Assembly (NCBI GenBank): GCA_030770535.1
Contig: JASVEC010000107.1
Span: forward strand, 1 to 56,383
Direction of reading: 5' to 3'
DNA length: 56,383 bases
Source: Batkoa obscura
Taxonomy: Eukaryota > Entomophthoromycota > Entomophthoromycetes > Entomophthorales > Batkoaceae
Shown: positions 25,577-36,905 of the stretch, piece after piece
Layout of the letters: every line of letters begins with the position of its first letter
Position numbering within the stretch: position 1 is the stretch's first letter
Made by a program: the position numbers and the translations under genes
Notes under the pieces: generated by a model
Database searches by the model: none
Seen by the model: the letters and a program-made list of their open reading frames with translations, nothing else
Told to the model about the DNA's origin: nothing

Positions 25577-25675
25577 TGGAGGTGTTTTTCTGATTTTATC
25601 ACTTTTTTTATTTTTTAAGCACTATTTAAACAGAAAGAGTGCTAGTAAAATTCTTAAACAGAAATAGATCCCCCA
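25577..25675 (-). mobile_element. MITE copy, reverse
   Basis: TA-flanked, TGGAGGTGTTTTTCTG at the left and GATCCCCCA at the right, with the central TTTTTAAGCACTATTTAAAC. Faces the copy at 25379 with 99 bp between them. Confidence 0.75.
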
Positions 25676-26798
25676 TATATCAAATTTATTAATTAGTATA
25701 TTAAATTAAAAAGCTAGATAAATTAAACTTGTGTTTAAAATAATAGCAAAACTCCTGAACAAAGGACCCTTTAGCCTTTTCACTTTAACTATTATATTGA
25801 ATCCTTTTTCTTCTAGTCTCTCGTTAAACCTCTTTTTTCTACCCAAGGCCTTTCTTAGTATTTTTATTCAATAAGCATATCTCCCACATATATGTCTTGA
25901 AAATTTACTTTTACAAATATTGAATTTCTTTGCTTATAGGAATAAATCACAGAAAAACAAAAAAAATAACAAAGAATTAAAAAACATAGAACAAATTCTT
26001 TAAAGTATGAATTCTTTAAAGTTTATTATTATTAAAGTTAAAATGTAATTTATTTGAAGTTGTAAAAATAGAAAAACTTTATGAGAAAATAGAATTTTTG
26101 CAATAATTAAAATGGTTTAATAAAAAAAATTAACCGAAATTTAGATGATAATATCAATACATCGTCTATGTATTTGATATTTTAAAGTACATTTTCTAAA
26201 GCCAATTGTTTTATTGACGTTATAATAGAAGTTTTTTCAATAATTTATCAACTTCCAATAATAATACTTAGAGCTATTATTCATTCTTTATAATAATAAT
26301 ATTATTATTTAATACCCTTTATTATCTTATTTTTCTTATCATCAAAATTCAGCTGATCAAGTGTAAAATTACACTATCAAAATGTGATTACTTAAGCGCC
26401 TGAATCTTTAATAGATCTATCATAGATTTAATTGGTCAATTTAACTCGTTAGCTCAATTGATTCTAAGGTTTTAGATCTGATATGATGATTGGATTAAAA
26501 CAAATAAACTCTTAATTTCAGGCAGCATTAATTATTGAATTGTGAAAATGAGTCATTTCTTATCAAAAGCTAGTCACACTAAACTTCAAAAGAGTATATT
26601 AACAAAAAGAAGACGATCCAGATTAAAATTAAAAATTTAATTTTTATAAATCAATTTACTTATAAAAAAAAATAAAAAGTTTATCTTTTTAATTCTTTTT
26701 TAATTTATTTTAAATATTAACAGCACGAGTTAACTCTATAAATTATATATCTTCTCTCCAATCTTAACTATAGGTTATCAAATCAAAATTCATTCAAT

Positions 26799-28769
26799 AT
26801 GATGATAAGAAGAGCCATTTTAAAAGCCAATAACTTAACTTATTTAAACAGGCATCTAGCCCAATCTCTCCGTTTAAAATCCGATGCTGCTATTAAACAT
26901 TCTCATAATGAACCTGAAGTCTATGTAGCACCAAGAGACAATAGGCATGCACCACCACCTCAACCATTGCAACATAAACCCCAAAAACAAGTTTCATTTG
27001 TAGGTATGACGGGCGGTCAGATATTTCATGAAATGATGTTACAACATAAAGTTACCAAAGTGTTTGGTTATCCAGGGGGCGCTATTTTACCCGTTTATGA
27101 TGCTATTCATAATTCAGAACAGTTTGATCTTATTTTACCTAGGCATGAGCAGGGGGCTGGCCATATGGCGGAAGGATATGCTAGAGCTAGTCGCAAGCCA
27201 GGCGTTGTTTTAGTTACTTCGGGGCCAGGTGCTACCAATGTAGTAACTCCTATGCAAGATGCTTTAATGGACGGTGTACCCTTAGTCGTATTTTGTGGTC
27301 AAGTACCAACCTCCGCTATTGGTACGGATGCCTTTCAAGAAGCCGATATTGTGGGTATTTCTCGTTCATGTACTAAATGGAATGTCATGGTTAAAGATAT
27401 TAAAGAACTTCCAAGACGTATTAATGAAGCCTTCCATATTGCTACTACTGGTCGACCAGGTCCTGTTTTAGTAGATCTTCCAAAAGATATCACAGCTTCT
27501 ATTTTAAATCAACATATACCAGCAGAACCTAAAATACCTACTTTTTCAGTTAGTGATTTAGATCCTACAAGAGAAGCTAATAAAAAGAAAACGATTGCAC
27601 GAGTAGCTAAATTAATCAATATGGCAGAAAGGCCAGTTATTTATGCTGGTAATGGATTATTAAATTCCATTGAAGGGCCTGAACTTTTAAAACAATTAGC
27701 TGAACTTGGGGATATTCCAGTAACTACTACTTTACAAGGCTTAGGTGCATTTGATGAATTGGATTCTCGTTCTTTACATATGTTGGGTATGCATGGTAGT
27801 GCTTATGCAAATTTAGCCATTCAACATGCAGATCTTATCATTGCCCTTGGAGCTCGATTTGATGATCGAGTCACTGGCAATTTAAAATATTTTGCACCAA
27901 GTGCTAGAAAAGCAGAAGCTGAAGGTAGAGGTGGTATTGTTCATTTTGAAATATTACCTAAAAATATTAATAAAAGTGTGCAAGTAACTGAAGCTATTGA
28001 AGGGGATGTTAAAAGTAATTTAGGGCTATTAATGCCCCATATCAAAAAATCCAGTCATCCAGCTTGGTTTGAACGTATCAATGAATGGAAAAAGAAATAT
28101 CCCTTTTACCATGGTTCTCCAATTGGTAAACATGGTTATTTAAAACCACAACATGTATTAGAAGAATTAAACAATCAAACATTAAATATTAAAGATAAAG
28201 TATTGATAACAACAGGCGTTGGACAACATCAAATGTGGGCAGCACAATATTATCGTTGGCGACATCCACGTACAATGATAACTTCTGGTGGTTTAGGTAC
28301 TATGGGATTTGGTTTACCATCGGCTATCGGTGCTAAAATAGCTCAACCGGATAAAATTGTTATTGATATTGATGGGGATGCTTCCTTTTGTATGACAGCT
28401 ATGGAATTAGCAACAGCCGCTCAATTCAATATTGGTGTTAAAGTATTATTATTAAATAATGATTTTCAAGGGATGGTAAAACAGTGGCAAGATTTATTTT
28501 ATGAAGAAAGATATAGTTCAACTAAAATGTATAATCCAGATTTTATTAAACTAAGTGAAGCTATGGGTTGTAAAGCCATTAGATGTGATAATGAAAAAGA
28601 TTTAAAAGAAAAAATGAAACAATTTTTAGAATATGATGGCCCTATTGTCTTTGAAGTTAAAGTGGACAAAGGAGAACACGTTTATCCTATGGTACCCGCC
28701 GGTAAAGCATTACATGAAATGGTACTCTCGGATGCATTGCAACTAAATGAAAAAAGTCATTTTGTTTAA
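26799..28769 (+). CDS. ILV2: Acetolactate synthase, catalytic subunit (mitochondrial)
   Basis: A single-exon gene of 656 residues. It catalyses the first common step of valine, leucine and isoleucine synthesis, condensing pyruvate with pyruvate or 2-oxobutyrate. The first ~65 residues are basic and Pro/His-rich, fitting a mitochondrial presequence. The enzyme starts at TGGQIFHEMM. The ThDP-activating Glu117 is in LPRHEQGAGHMAEGYAR; a central FAD-binding region includes GARFDDRVTGN; the C-terminal ThDP/Mg motif runs from GDASFCMTAMEL to VLLLNND (about 525-553). GMVKQWQDLFYEERYS lines the active site. Length agrees with fungal ILV2. It is notably intronless in this intron-rich window. It converges on RFT1 (88 bp between stops). 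Confidence 0.96.
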   Translation: MMIRRAILKANNLTYLNRHLAQSLRLKSDAAIKHSHNEPEVYVAPRDNRHAPPPQPLQHKPQKQVSFVGMTGGQIFHEMMLQHKVTKVFGYPGGAILPVYDAIHNSEQFDLILPRHEQGAGHMAEGYARASRKPGVVLVTSGPGATNVVTPMQDALMDGVPLVVFCGQVPTSAIGTDAFQEADIVGISRSCTKWNVMVKDIKELPRRINEAFHIATTGRPGPVLVDLPKDITASILNQHIPAEPKIPTFSVSDLDPTREANKKKTIARVAKLINMAERPVIYAGNGLLNSIEGPELLKQLAELGDIPVTTTLQGLGAFDELDSRSLHMLGMHGSAYANLAIQHADLIIALGARFDDRVTGNLKYFAPSARKAEAEGRGGIVHFEILPKNINKSVQVTEAIEGDVKSNLGLLMPHIKKSSHPAWFERINEWKKKYPFYHGSPIGKHGYLKPQHVLEELNNQTLNIKDKVLITTGVGQHQMWAAQYYRWRHPRTMITSGGLGTMGFGLPSAIGAKIAQPDKIVIDIDGDASFCMTAMELATAAQFNIGVKVLLLNNDFQGMVKQWQDLFYEERYSSTKMYNPDFIKLSEAMGCKAIRCDNEKDLKEKMKQFLEYDGPIVFEVKVDKGEHVYPMVPAGKALHEMVLSDALQLNEKSHFV

Positions 28770-28857
28770 AAAAAATAGAATGATACGGAATGATTGTTAT
28801 GTTTATTATTTTTGAAAGAAAAAGCAAATTATTTAAATAAAAATGTTATAAATTAAT

Positions 28858-29580
28858 TTATTTATCTTTTTTAACTTTAATAAATTGGTAGATCTGTTTC
28901 AAAAAGTCATATTCATAAAAATAACTATAAAATAATTGTTAAAAATATAATTAAAAATAATATACAAAATACTTACATAGATAAACAAGTTGATAGAAAA
29001 CAAAGTATACCGATTAATAAATGCAATGCAGCTTTATATAAAGTAGTGTAACCAACAACAACATTTGAATAATAACCTATTATAAAACTAGTAAAAAACA
29101 TAGCAATCACTACTCTATGAAACCTGATCTTTTTTATCAAATCCATAAAACTAATTTTAAAATATTCAATAATAAACTTGACTGCCCATCCGATTCTTAA
29201 TGTCATATTGATACTATTGGCCACAATAATTGCATAAGATATTTGATTTACAAACTTACTTAAGGTATACCCAATTGATAAATAAACAACAGTAAATCCA
29301 ATTAAAGAAAGAGTAAATTGATTTAACTTCTTTGTTGTTGCTATGGTTTGTAAAAATGCTTCTGTAATACCATTGACACCCAATAATGGAATATAGAAAC
29401 AATAAAATGATAATATATTACTTGCTAATTCAACATTCCATCCTTTACGTAAGAAGTAATACAGTAATGTGGTATAATTAGGTATAAAAAATAAGATAAA
29501 TAGAGCTAATAGTAATTCAAATTTAATTAATAATTGTAATAAATTTAAAGTCACTTGTTGATTATTATTATTATTATTGA

Positions 29581-29635
<55 letters not shown>

Positions 29636-30766
29636 TAATAATTTTGAAAATAAGTTTCTAGTAATTTCTTCAATGGGCTGATAAATTATTCTTACTATTA
29701 ATGAACCTAATAATTAAACTCTATTAGCTTATTTCAACATTAAGAATTTAACATTATTTTCAATAACTTACCGTAATTAATAGCTGAAGAATAATATCCT
29801 TTCTCAGTATTTTCTGTCAATAATATTAGTAGTAATTTATCTCCTTCTGTTAAGATATGTTTAATTATAGATTGAAAAAACAAACTTATACTTAATACAA
29901 TGATTTTGGGTTCAAAATAATAATATTTGCTAATAGAATAAAAAGTTAATCAATTAATTAATTAAATACAATATCTTACTTTCCCTCACTCAATATTTTC
30001 TCAGGTAAAAAATTAACCTCATTTTGCTTATAAAAATACACTGCATAAAATATAAACAAGGATAATGCATAGACTAATTGGGCTATTGCAAACGCTAATA
30101 TAATCAATTGATTATCCAAAAGCTTCCAAACAATAAAAAAACTTAGACAAAATAAACTTATACTTTTAAAAAATAAACTAATGCCTTCGACTTGACTTCG
30201 AATTAAATAATCCATTTTTTGTAATATTATTATATAATAAGGTTCGCTCCAAAGTTCGATATTAGCTGCTAATATATAGAGATAATAGCTCCATTTGAAA
30301 TATATATTCTCTTCTTTTCCTTCCCATTGCTTCGTTATTATAATACTTATGGATAGTGTTCCACCTATCATGATGGGTAGATAACATAAATTAATTACTT
30401 TCTTCTTATTTTGATTAAAATCTAAATTTAATAAACTAATTCGAAAACAATCTCGTGATAAAAATAAAATGGTGGATAATAAAAATTCATAATCGATCAT
30501 TACTTTTCCATAAATTTCACTGGATATAAAATAATAAAACGTCTGATTTAATAAAAATGATAATACTTTGGTATATAATTGCAAACTGAAGAGATATTGA
30601 ATACCTTTAATGGAAGAATGGATCAATTGATCACTAGTCTTGGAAGTACTGTTAGTTACATTGCTCGTTTCATTAATCGGGTTGCTCGTTATTTCTTTTA
30701 TATTAGTAGCTGAATTACTTGCATTCTCAACCTTTTTTTTTTTTTATTTTTATTTTTATTTTTCAT
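28858..30766 (-). CDS. RFT1: RFT1-family ER membrane protein (Man5GlcNAc2-PP-dolichol translocation)
   Basis: At least four exons. The first holds ~200 residues: KGIQYLFSLQLYTKVLSFLLN, EFLLSTILFLSRDCFRISLL and several membrane spans. The second has the family hallmark KHILTEGDKLLLILLTE; the third has IYQPIEEITRNLFSKLL, then an Asn run and many spans (FQTIATT-like GITEAFLQTIATTKK). A final exon after an intron at 28972 downward ends VKKDK at 28858. RFT1 is needed for N-glycosylation at the step where the lipid-linked oligosaccharide crosses the ER membrane. The frame is sure from 30626 down. The nearest upstream ATG (30766) is one base out of frame across a run of 13 A residues, so the 5' end is uncertain (length error, missed splice or other start). 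Confidence 0.85.
29565..29635. repeat. ATT repeat coding poly-asparagine in RFT1
   Basis: Trinucleotide ATT/TTA repeat on the plus strand, read as AAT on the coding strand, giving about 20 Asn residues in a loop between RFT1 spans. Confidence 0.85.
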
Positions 30767-30933
30767 AATTTAAAATTTAAAAAAGAAAACCAGTTCCATA
30801 AACACGTCAAAGTTTAAAAATCCCATAACTTTTTCTTCTATCCAATTGAAATCCCAATTTCATCAGTAATTAAAGTTGATTAAAAGATTTTGAAATTAGC
30901 ACTATTTTTATTGAAATTACTTAATAAACAAAG

Positions 30934-31552
30934 ATGAAATTAGTCAAGTAATTGAAGATTATAAATTGTTATATAAAATAGTGTATTAATCGGACCGTAT
31001 ATTATATAGATTTTTAATGAAATTATCCAATGAAACAGTGACCATTGAATTAAAAAATGGTACTATTGTACATGGTACTATCTCTGGTAAGTTCTTATTT
31101 CTCTCTAACATTTTATCTCGTTAAACCAACCGATTTCTATTAAAAAACTAATACATTATTTACTCACTTTAGGCGTTGATATGAGTATGAACACACATTT
31201 AAAAAAAGTCAAGATTACAGTTAAAAATCGGGATCCAACTTCATTAGATAATTTAAGTTTAAGAGGCAGTAATATACGCTATTATATCTTACCAGATAGT
31301 TTACCGTTAGATACATTATTGATTGATGATTCTCCTAAAAATCGTGGAAAAAAGAAAGAAGGTAAGTAGAAAACAAGACAGGAATATAGAAGAGAAAGTT
31401 TGATTTGATATTGGAAATGCTTTTTTGGAAAAAGATTAATTATGGATTTTTTTATTAATATGATTTTTTTCTTAGTTGAAGAAACTTCCATTTCTACAAG
31501 AGGTGGACGTGGTCGTGGTCGTGGTCGTGGACGTGGTGGTCTCCGTAGATAA
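30934..31552 (+). CDS. SMD1: Small nuclear ribonucleoprotein Sm D1
   Basis: Four exons: 30934-30947 (14 bp), 31010-31086, 31173-31361 and 31476-31552, giving 118 residues, against 119 in human SNRPD1. The tiny first exon supplies MKLVK so that the protein begins [20 protein letters not shown], nearly identical to the family. The Sm1 motif includes [17 protein letters not shown] and Sm2 includes [20 protein letters not shown]. The tail is the expected Gly-Arg repeat (RGRGRGRGR...LRR), the target of arginine methylation. It is part of the Sm ring of U1, U2, U4 and U5 (and U11, U12) snRNPs. It is divergent from RFT1 with under 200 bp between them. Confidence 0.95.
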
Positions 31553-31655
31553 ATTTAAGCTCTTTTTTATATTAAATACAGCAAATGAAATAGTTGTTTT
31601 TTTTATCAATAACAACGATAGTAAATTTTTTATTTGATCTATTCATTTTATTTTT

Positions 31656-32680
31656 TTATTTTAAACCTAACAAGTCAATCCCATTTAAGCAAGGTAGTGC
31701 TTTTTTACCGGCATATAAAGAAGTCAATAGTTTAAACTCACTTCCACCCTTGTCAACATAGCTACATTTCAATAATAATTTTTGATAAGCTCTTGCCAAC
31801 TTCCTTAATTTTTCATAATTTGGTTTCAAACCTTGACTTTCCATTAACTCTGTATAATAATTTAATTGTGCTTTATTTTCTAATTCTTTGATTAAATCAG
31901 AACTCAAAGGAGGTAATAATTTAAAAAATAAACGCTTATAATAGTTGATTATGTAATTGTTAACGCGTATTGATGAATGTTGTATGCTTTCTGGGACACT
32001 GGGCTTGAGTTTATATCCTTGATAAAGAAGAAGATGTTGAAATTTAGGGTTGGCTAAGAGTTGGGGTAATAAATTATTTTTTAAATCTATATCGTTTATG
32101 CTGTCTATTTCATCTATATTGTTAGTTTCTGATTTTTTAAATAAATAATCCTAATAAAACAAAAAAGAACTGAAATGAAATTAGTTAATATTTTTAAATG
32201 AAACTTACTTTTAATAATTCCCATCTCAAGTTACCTCTTCTACCATATGCGTTTTCCAACACTGTTAATAAACTATCCGGATCTAAATTGTTGGCTTTGA
32301 TTAATTTGCGTAAATGCTAAATAAATAGATAAATAGGTAATACTCAATTAACAACCTCTACTTTTACCTTTCTAGTCTTTGCTCTTTTAGTTTTGATTAA
32401 TTGATTCACTGGATAGGATTGATATTTACGAAACTCTGTTCTTATTCTATTTACTATGTAACATCTATTCCCAAAAAATAACAATTAAAGCACAGTTATT
32501 TCTAATTATAATAACAAACTCGCTTACTTGACTCTATTATCTAAAAATTTATTCGCTTGTTTTAATAATTGACGATAATTATTTTTAATTTCCCAAGTTA
32601 AATACTCTGGATCTTCGTAAATGGTAGGTAAAAATAAGGAGACTGAATACAGTCTTGGATCCTCGATACAGATGATCGTT
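31656..32680 (-). CDS. LYR-motif (complex I LYR-like) mitochondrial protein, 5' end uncertain
   Basis: Exons read IYEDPEYLTWEIKNNYRQLL, KQANKFLDNRVK, then CYIVNRIRTEFRKYQSYPVN, then LRKLIKANNLDPDSLLTVLE with NAYGRRGNLRWELLK, and a last part ending in ELENKAQLNYYTEL and LNGIDLLGLK. The YRQLLK...IRTEFRKYQ pattern is that of the LYR superfamily, whose members assist mitochondrial Fe-S, respiratory or ribosome assembly. The protein is longer than usual LYR proteins, with a ~150-residue extension. No in-frame ATG precedes EDPRLYSVSLFLPTI, so either a first exon is missed or it is joined to the open frames upstream (next entry). It converges on SmD1. Confidence 0.6.
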
Positions 32681-32701
32681 TTATTGAGGCATTGTTTATG
32701 A

Positions 32702-33262
32702 CTTTTAAGTGCTGAAACTGTTGAAAAGACAATCTGGCCGAGAGATTAGGTTGTAAATGTTGTATTGCTATTGCTTTTTTTAAAGATTTGGTTTCTATTA
32801 TTGAATTATTAAATATAGTATATCAATAATTATCTTCTATTTTACCTTGATTAAAATAAATAAAATTGAATGTTTGATAATATCTTAATTGATAACAATA
32901 GATTGAAACTGTACTATTTTTACACCAATTTGTCAACATTTTAAATTGCAACAAAAAAATAATTTCAAAAAAAGAAGAATCTTCATCAAAAACTATATCA
33001 ATTTTATTTCTTATAATACTGCTTTTTCTTAATATAACTAACTTCACTAATAAAAAAAAACTATTAATTAATACTAATTCAAAAATGTTATAAAAAAGAG
33101 ATTCCACCTAATACTTAAATTATCCCTATAACTTTTGCTCTCTTCAAAACCTTCTCTTTCTCTATTTTCAACATCGATTATTTTATCTTTATTGTTAAAA
33201 TAAGATTTGTTATTATATCTCCAACAATCTTCTCTACATAGTTCTTTAGGTATATCCATCAT
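32702..33262 (-). CDS. Unrecognised protein, possibly first exons of the LYR gene
   Basis: The start at 33262 gives MMDIPKELCREDCWRYNNKS. With introns near 33110-33052 and at about 32850-32804, the frame continues MKLVILRKSSIIRNKIDIVF, then FEIIFLLQFKMLTNWCKNST, VSIYCYQLRYYQTFNFIYF, and KKAIAIQHLQPNLSARLSFQ. The central block slightly recalls the NUS1/cis-prenyltransferase-like domain, but I cannot confirm this, and the conserved C-terminal motifs of that family are absent. A weak splice (GTCATA...GAG) could join it to the LYR frame. It begins ~70 bp downstream of the U11/U12-35K stop on the same strand. Confidence 0.4.
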
Positions 33263-33332
33263 TTGATATATAGATCTTTGACTATTATATAATATATTAT
33301 TATTATTACCGTATTTAATCTAATTTAATTTA

Positions 33333-34162
33333 CTAAGGTGGCTTAAATGGTTTATCTCTACCACCAAAACGTAATTGTCCACTTTCTTTTTGACCACCCA
33401 AACCACCACCTATAAAAATAATTAATTAAGTCCATTGTTTGATCTATTTATTTTGAACAGTTGTTATCATTGATAAAACATTACCTAATCTTCTAGGTTT
33501 CCAATTTTTCATAATTCGATCTCGTTCATAATCTACTAATATTTTTTTACCTTGAATTTTGTATTTTTTAGCTTCCTTTTAATTTATTAAATTTCAATTA
33601 GTTCTTTTGTAGTTTGGAATTTTTGATAATGAGAAGGAATTACTTGATATGCTCTTTTACATTCGTCATAGGTACTAAATTGTATAAAACAATATCGTTT
33701 GGATTCTCCAGTAACTAATAAAAAGTTATTTAGTTTGAGTCATTTATTCAACTGAAATTTGTGTTCACTAAATATTACTTATATTTCGAATTAATTTAAT
33801 GTTTTCAATAGTACCGAATTTTTTAAATATCGATTCTAATTCACCTTATTTAATATTCAGTATTTAATTTTATACATAATTAATTTAATCTACTTTCCAC
33901 TACCGTCTCTTTTAATCTTGCTACAAATAATGTACGATAAGGATCTTGAGTAGGTTGATTGATTTTTTTACAATCATCTAAATTTCATAATTGATTATTT
34001 TGTTTATTTTTAAAATAGAATTTAATTTGATTTCAAATTACATCTTTTATTTAATGCTTTGATACATCCTTTATCATTCAGTATCCTTCCTTGTCCATCT
34101 ACAGTACAACTCTTTATTGGATTATATTCTTTGGCATAATGTACCATTTTATATTTATCCAT
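33333..34162 (-). CDS. SNRNP35: U11/U12 snRNP 35 kDa protein (minor spliceosome)
   Basis: Several short exons. The start at 34162 gives [20 protein letters not shown], matching the AKEYDPLKAGSIDG opening of SNRNP35. The RRM follows: [45 protein letters not shown], then [20 protein letters not shown]. The end [15 protein letters not shown] is nearly the same as human SNRNP35 and differs from U1-70K, which has an RS/RGG tail after the GGGLGG motif. In animals and plants this protein sits on the U11 5'-splice-site-binding particle of the U12-type spliceosome. It lacks the long RS-like tail of the human protein. All introns read in this gene are themselves ordinary GT-AG. Confidence 0.88.
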
Positions 34163-34317
34163 CTTTTTGTAAGTAACAAAATAAAAGTAGAAAATTAGTT
34201 TTCACTTGATTGCATATTAAGTTAGATAAATTTTAGTCTATTTTAATTAGCTGAGTTCAAATAATAACAAAGCAAAAAATAAAAAATTCAAAACAGCAAT
34301 TTTTATTTAATAAAACT

Positions 34318-35885
34318 TCACCACTCCACTAAATCTGTGTCTTCCACTTCTCCAAATAGCGAATTTTTAACTATCGTTTGCCTTTGATGGGCTTCTAAAA
34401 TACATTTATTAACTTTCATTTGTGGTAATTTTTGTTTAATAAATTCTTGAATTAATACTGATAGTTGTTCAAATTCCAATAAAAAGCCATCATGTCCATC
34501 AATAGACTCAATTTGTTTCATTTCTGAATTAGGTAAATACTGAGCTAACTCATATTGTTCACTTATTGTAAATAACCCATCCGATTCAATACCTATAATA
34601 AAAATAAATGAATAAATATTACTAATACTACTATAAAATTATAATAGATTTACCAATAATTAAACTAGGCTGTTCAATAGATTTTAACGTCTCTGTATAC
34701 TCCCCTCTATTGTAACCTAAATCATGAGTATCCATTTTTTTAGTTAAATGAATATAACAATTAGCATCAAATCTATTAACAAATTTATCCCCTTGATATC
34801 TTAAATAACTTTGGGCTGAAAATACTTCTTTTTCTTCCACTTTATTTTCTCGTCGTTTCCTTCCAAACCTTAATTCAAAACTATTTCTTGTTCGATAGGT
34901 TAACAAAGCTGACATACGTGCAGCCGATAATCCCGATTTAGGGGGCTAAAAGAAATAAGATTTCAATAAAAGTATATCGAAATAAATTATAAAAACTTAC
35001 ATCATTAAAAGGATAATACCCATTCACTAAAAAATAAATAAAAAACTATACTCCTAAAAAAAGTGTCTTATAAACTTACGATATTTAGGATCCGAATAAA
35101 TAGCCTGTCTTTGAGCTTCGCCCCAACTAATACCCCAGCCTGAATGTTTACCACATGTAGCAATAGCTACAATAGCTTTGACATATTCTTTACCTAACAT
35201 AGCCCATTCTAAGACTTGCATACCACCTAAAGAGCCGCCAATACAAATGGCTACTTGTTTAACTCCTAATTGTTTTAGAATGGTATTATGTAGTCTAACC
35301 AAATAAAAAGACTATTAATAAATCCAAATATAATTAAAAGAATTGGGATTCCTTATATTTACCTAACATCATCTCTAATGGTGGTATTTGGAAATTCGGG
35401 TCCATAGAACTGATTAGTTTCTGAATTTAAAGTACATGGAGAAGCAGTCCCATATGGTGAGCCTAATACATTGCCACAAAATATAAAATATTGGCTTGGA
35501 TCAAAGATTTTTCCAATGCCTAATAACTGTCCCCACCTATAAATTAAAATGATAACAATCAGTATACTTATTTACTATAATATCATAGTAATAGTTTACC
35601 AATCACTAATATCGGCAGATCCTGTCAAAGCATGGCATATTACCATCACATTATCTTTACTTTCATTTAATTGCCCCCATGTTTTGTAGGCTACCGGTAC
35701 TTTTTTTAATATAGTTTTGTTTTCTAATTCAAATTCTTCAAGTGTTGTTATCGTTTGTTCCGATACTAAATGAGCAAATGGGTTCTCAAGTAGTTGTTCA
35801 GTGACTGTAAATATTAATTTTAAAGTTAGCTGAAATTTTTGATACTGATAGAAATGAATTATTTACTTTTTTCTTCTTGTACCAT
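34318..35885 (-). CDS. MET2: Homoserine O-acetyltransferase
   Basis: About seven exons. It opens MVQEEK, then ITEQLLENPFAHLVSEQT. The alpha/beta-hydrolase fold of MET2 is clear: VAYKTWGQLNESKDNVMVIC, HALTGSADISDW, and the nucleophile elbow AICIGGSLGGMQVLEWA with the catalytic Ser. GYYPFNDPPKSGLSAARM and RFDANCYIHLTKKMDTHDL follow. The acid and base are in IESDGLFTI and DGHDGFLLE. The enzyme acetylates homoserine with acetyl-CoA to feed sulfhydrylation in methionine synthesis. The end is FGEVEDTDLVEW. It shares strand with U11/U12-35K, whose start lies 155 bp after the MET2 stop. Confidence 0.93.
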
Positions 35886-36435
35886 AATAATTGCTTTGTC
35901 CAGTTTGGCCAAAGATTAAGTTAAAATTGTTAATTTTATATATCTTTCATTATTATACAACTATTTATTGAATTTTATAGCATCCTCTATTTTCAATCTT
36001 AAAATTTTTTAATTAAATAACTTTATCTTAAACAATCTCCCTTTTAACTTATACCAATAAACGTCACCCAGCCCTCTACCTGATTGGATCCTTCAAAAGC
36101 ACCTAACTTTCAATGGGAATGACACCATCGATGGTATCATTTTAAAATTAAATTCGTCATTTCACGATTATAAGGTTGAGTCTAGTTTAGTTGATTAAAT
36201 ACAAATTCCTACAAATTGTGAGTTGAAAAGTAAAGGCTAAAATATATAGAGCAGATTGATAACAAATTGTTTAGTACATAACGTTTTATCTATCTATTTG
36301 AGGGTGGCTTTGTTATTGTCCTTGTAGTTTTCATTACTTTAACTAAATGAAATTGAAAGGGATAAATGCTGACAAAATGGAAAGCTAAATTAGGTAATGA
36401 TTAAAAATAGCCGAAAGTTGATTATCAGCTACTAA

Positions 36436-36535
36436 TTGGTAATGTTTTTTTGACTGCATTATTTTTTCCATCTTTAAGCGCTGTTTGAGTGGAAAAATTG
36501 TTAGTAAAATTCTTAAATACAAAAATACATCCCCA
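36436..36535 (-). mobile_element. MITE copy, reverse
   Basis: AATGTTTTTTTGACTGCATT at the left, TTAAGCGCTGTTTGAGTGG in the centre, TTGTTAGTAAAATTCTTAAA and ATACATCCCCA at the right. One of the best preserved copies on its right half. Confidence 0.8.
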
Positions 36536-36806
36536 TTTTTTGTTTTAATGCTGAATTTGAATAATAAAATTGGACTTTTTATTTAAAATAAATAAAAGAG
36601 TTTTTGTATAGTAAACTTAAATCTCATGTAAATTGTTTATTAAGCTATATTAAATACTGTCTATAAAATATCTGATTTGTGATTTTTGTGATTTTTGTGA
36701 TTGTATTAGTTATCTGGAAATCAATTTAAAAGCTTTATTGAATTGTAGTTTTAATGAATTCTATTTGCATTTATATCATTTTCTATTTTAAACCCAGATC
36801 AGTATA

Positions 36807-36905
36807 TGAGGATGTATTTTTGTGTTTAAGAATTTTACTAACAATTTCTCCACTAAACAGCGCTTAAAGATGGAAAAAATAATGAAGTCAAAAAAAATAC
36901 TCCCG
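36807..36905 (+). mobile_element. MITE copy, forward
   Basis: TA-flanked on both sides, TGAGGATGTATTTTTGTG opening, TTTTACTAACAATTTCTCCA core, TAATGAAGTCAAAAAAAATA closing, then CTCCCG. Confidence 0.8.

Larger units (their letters stand above)
25239..26798. other. Intergenic region upstream of ILV2
   Basis: About 1.5 kb containing two MITEs in opposite orientation (25379-25477 and 25577-25675) and then AT-rich DNA that should include the ILV2 promoter. I see no clear regulatory motif. Confidence 0.45.

Noticed and set aside
33333-34162. U1-70K as identity for the RRM protein
   Set aside because: The N-terminal AKEYNPIK block and the [12 protein letters not shown] tail fit U11/U12-35K instead.
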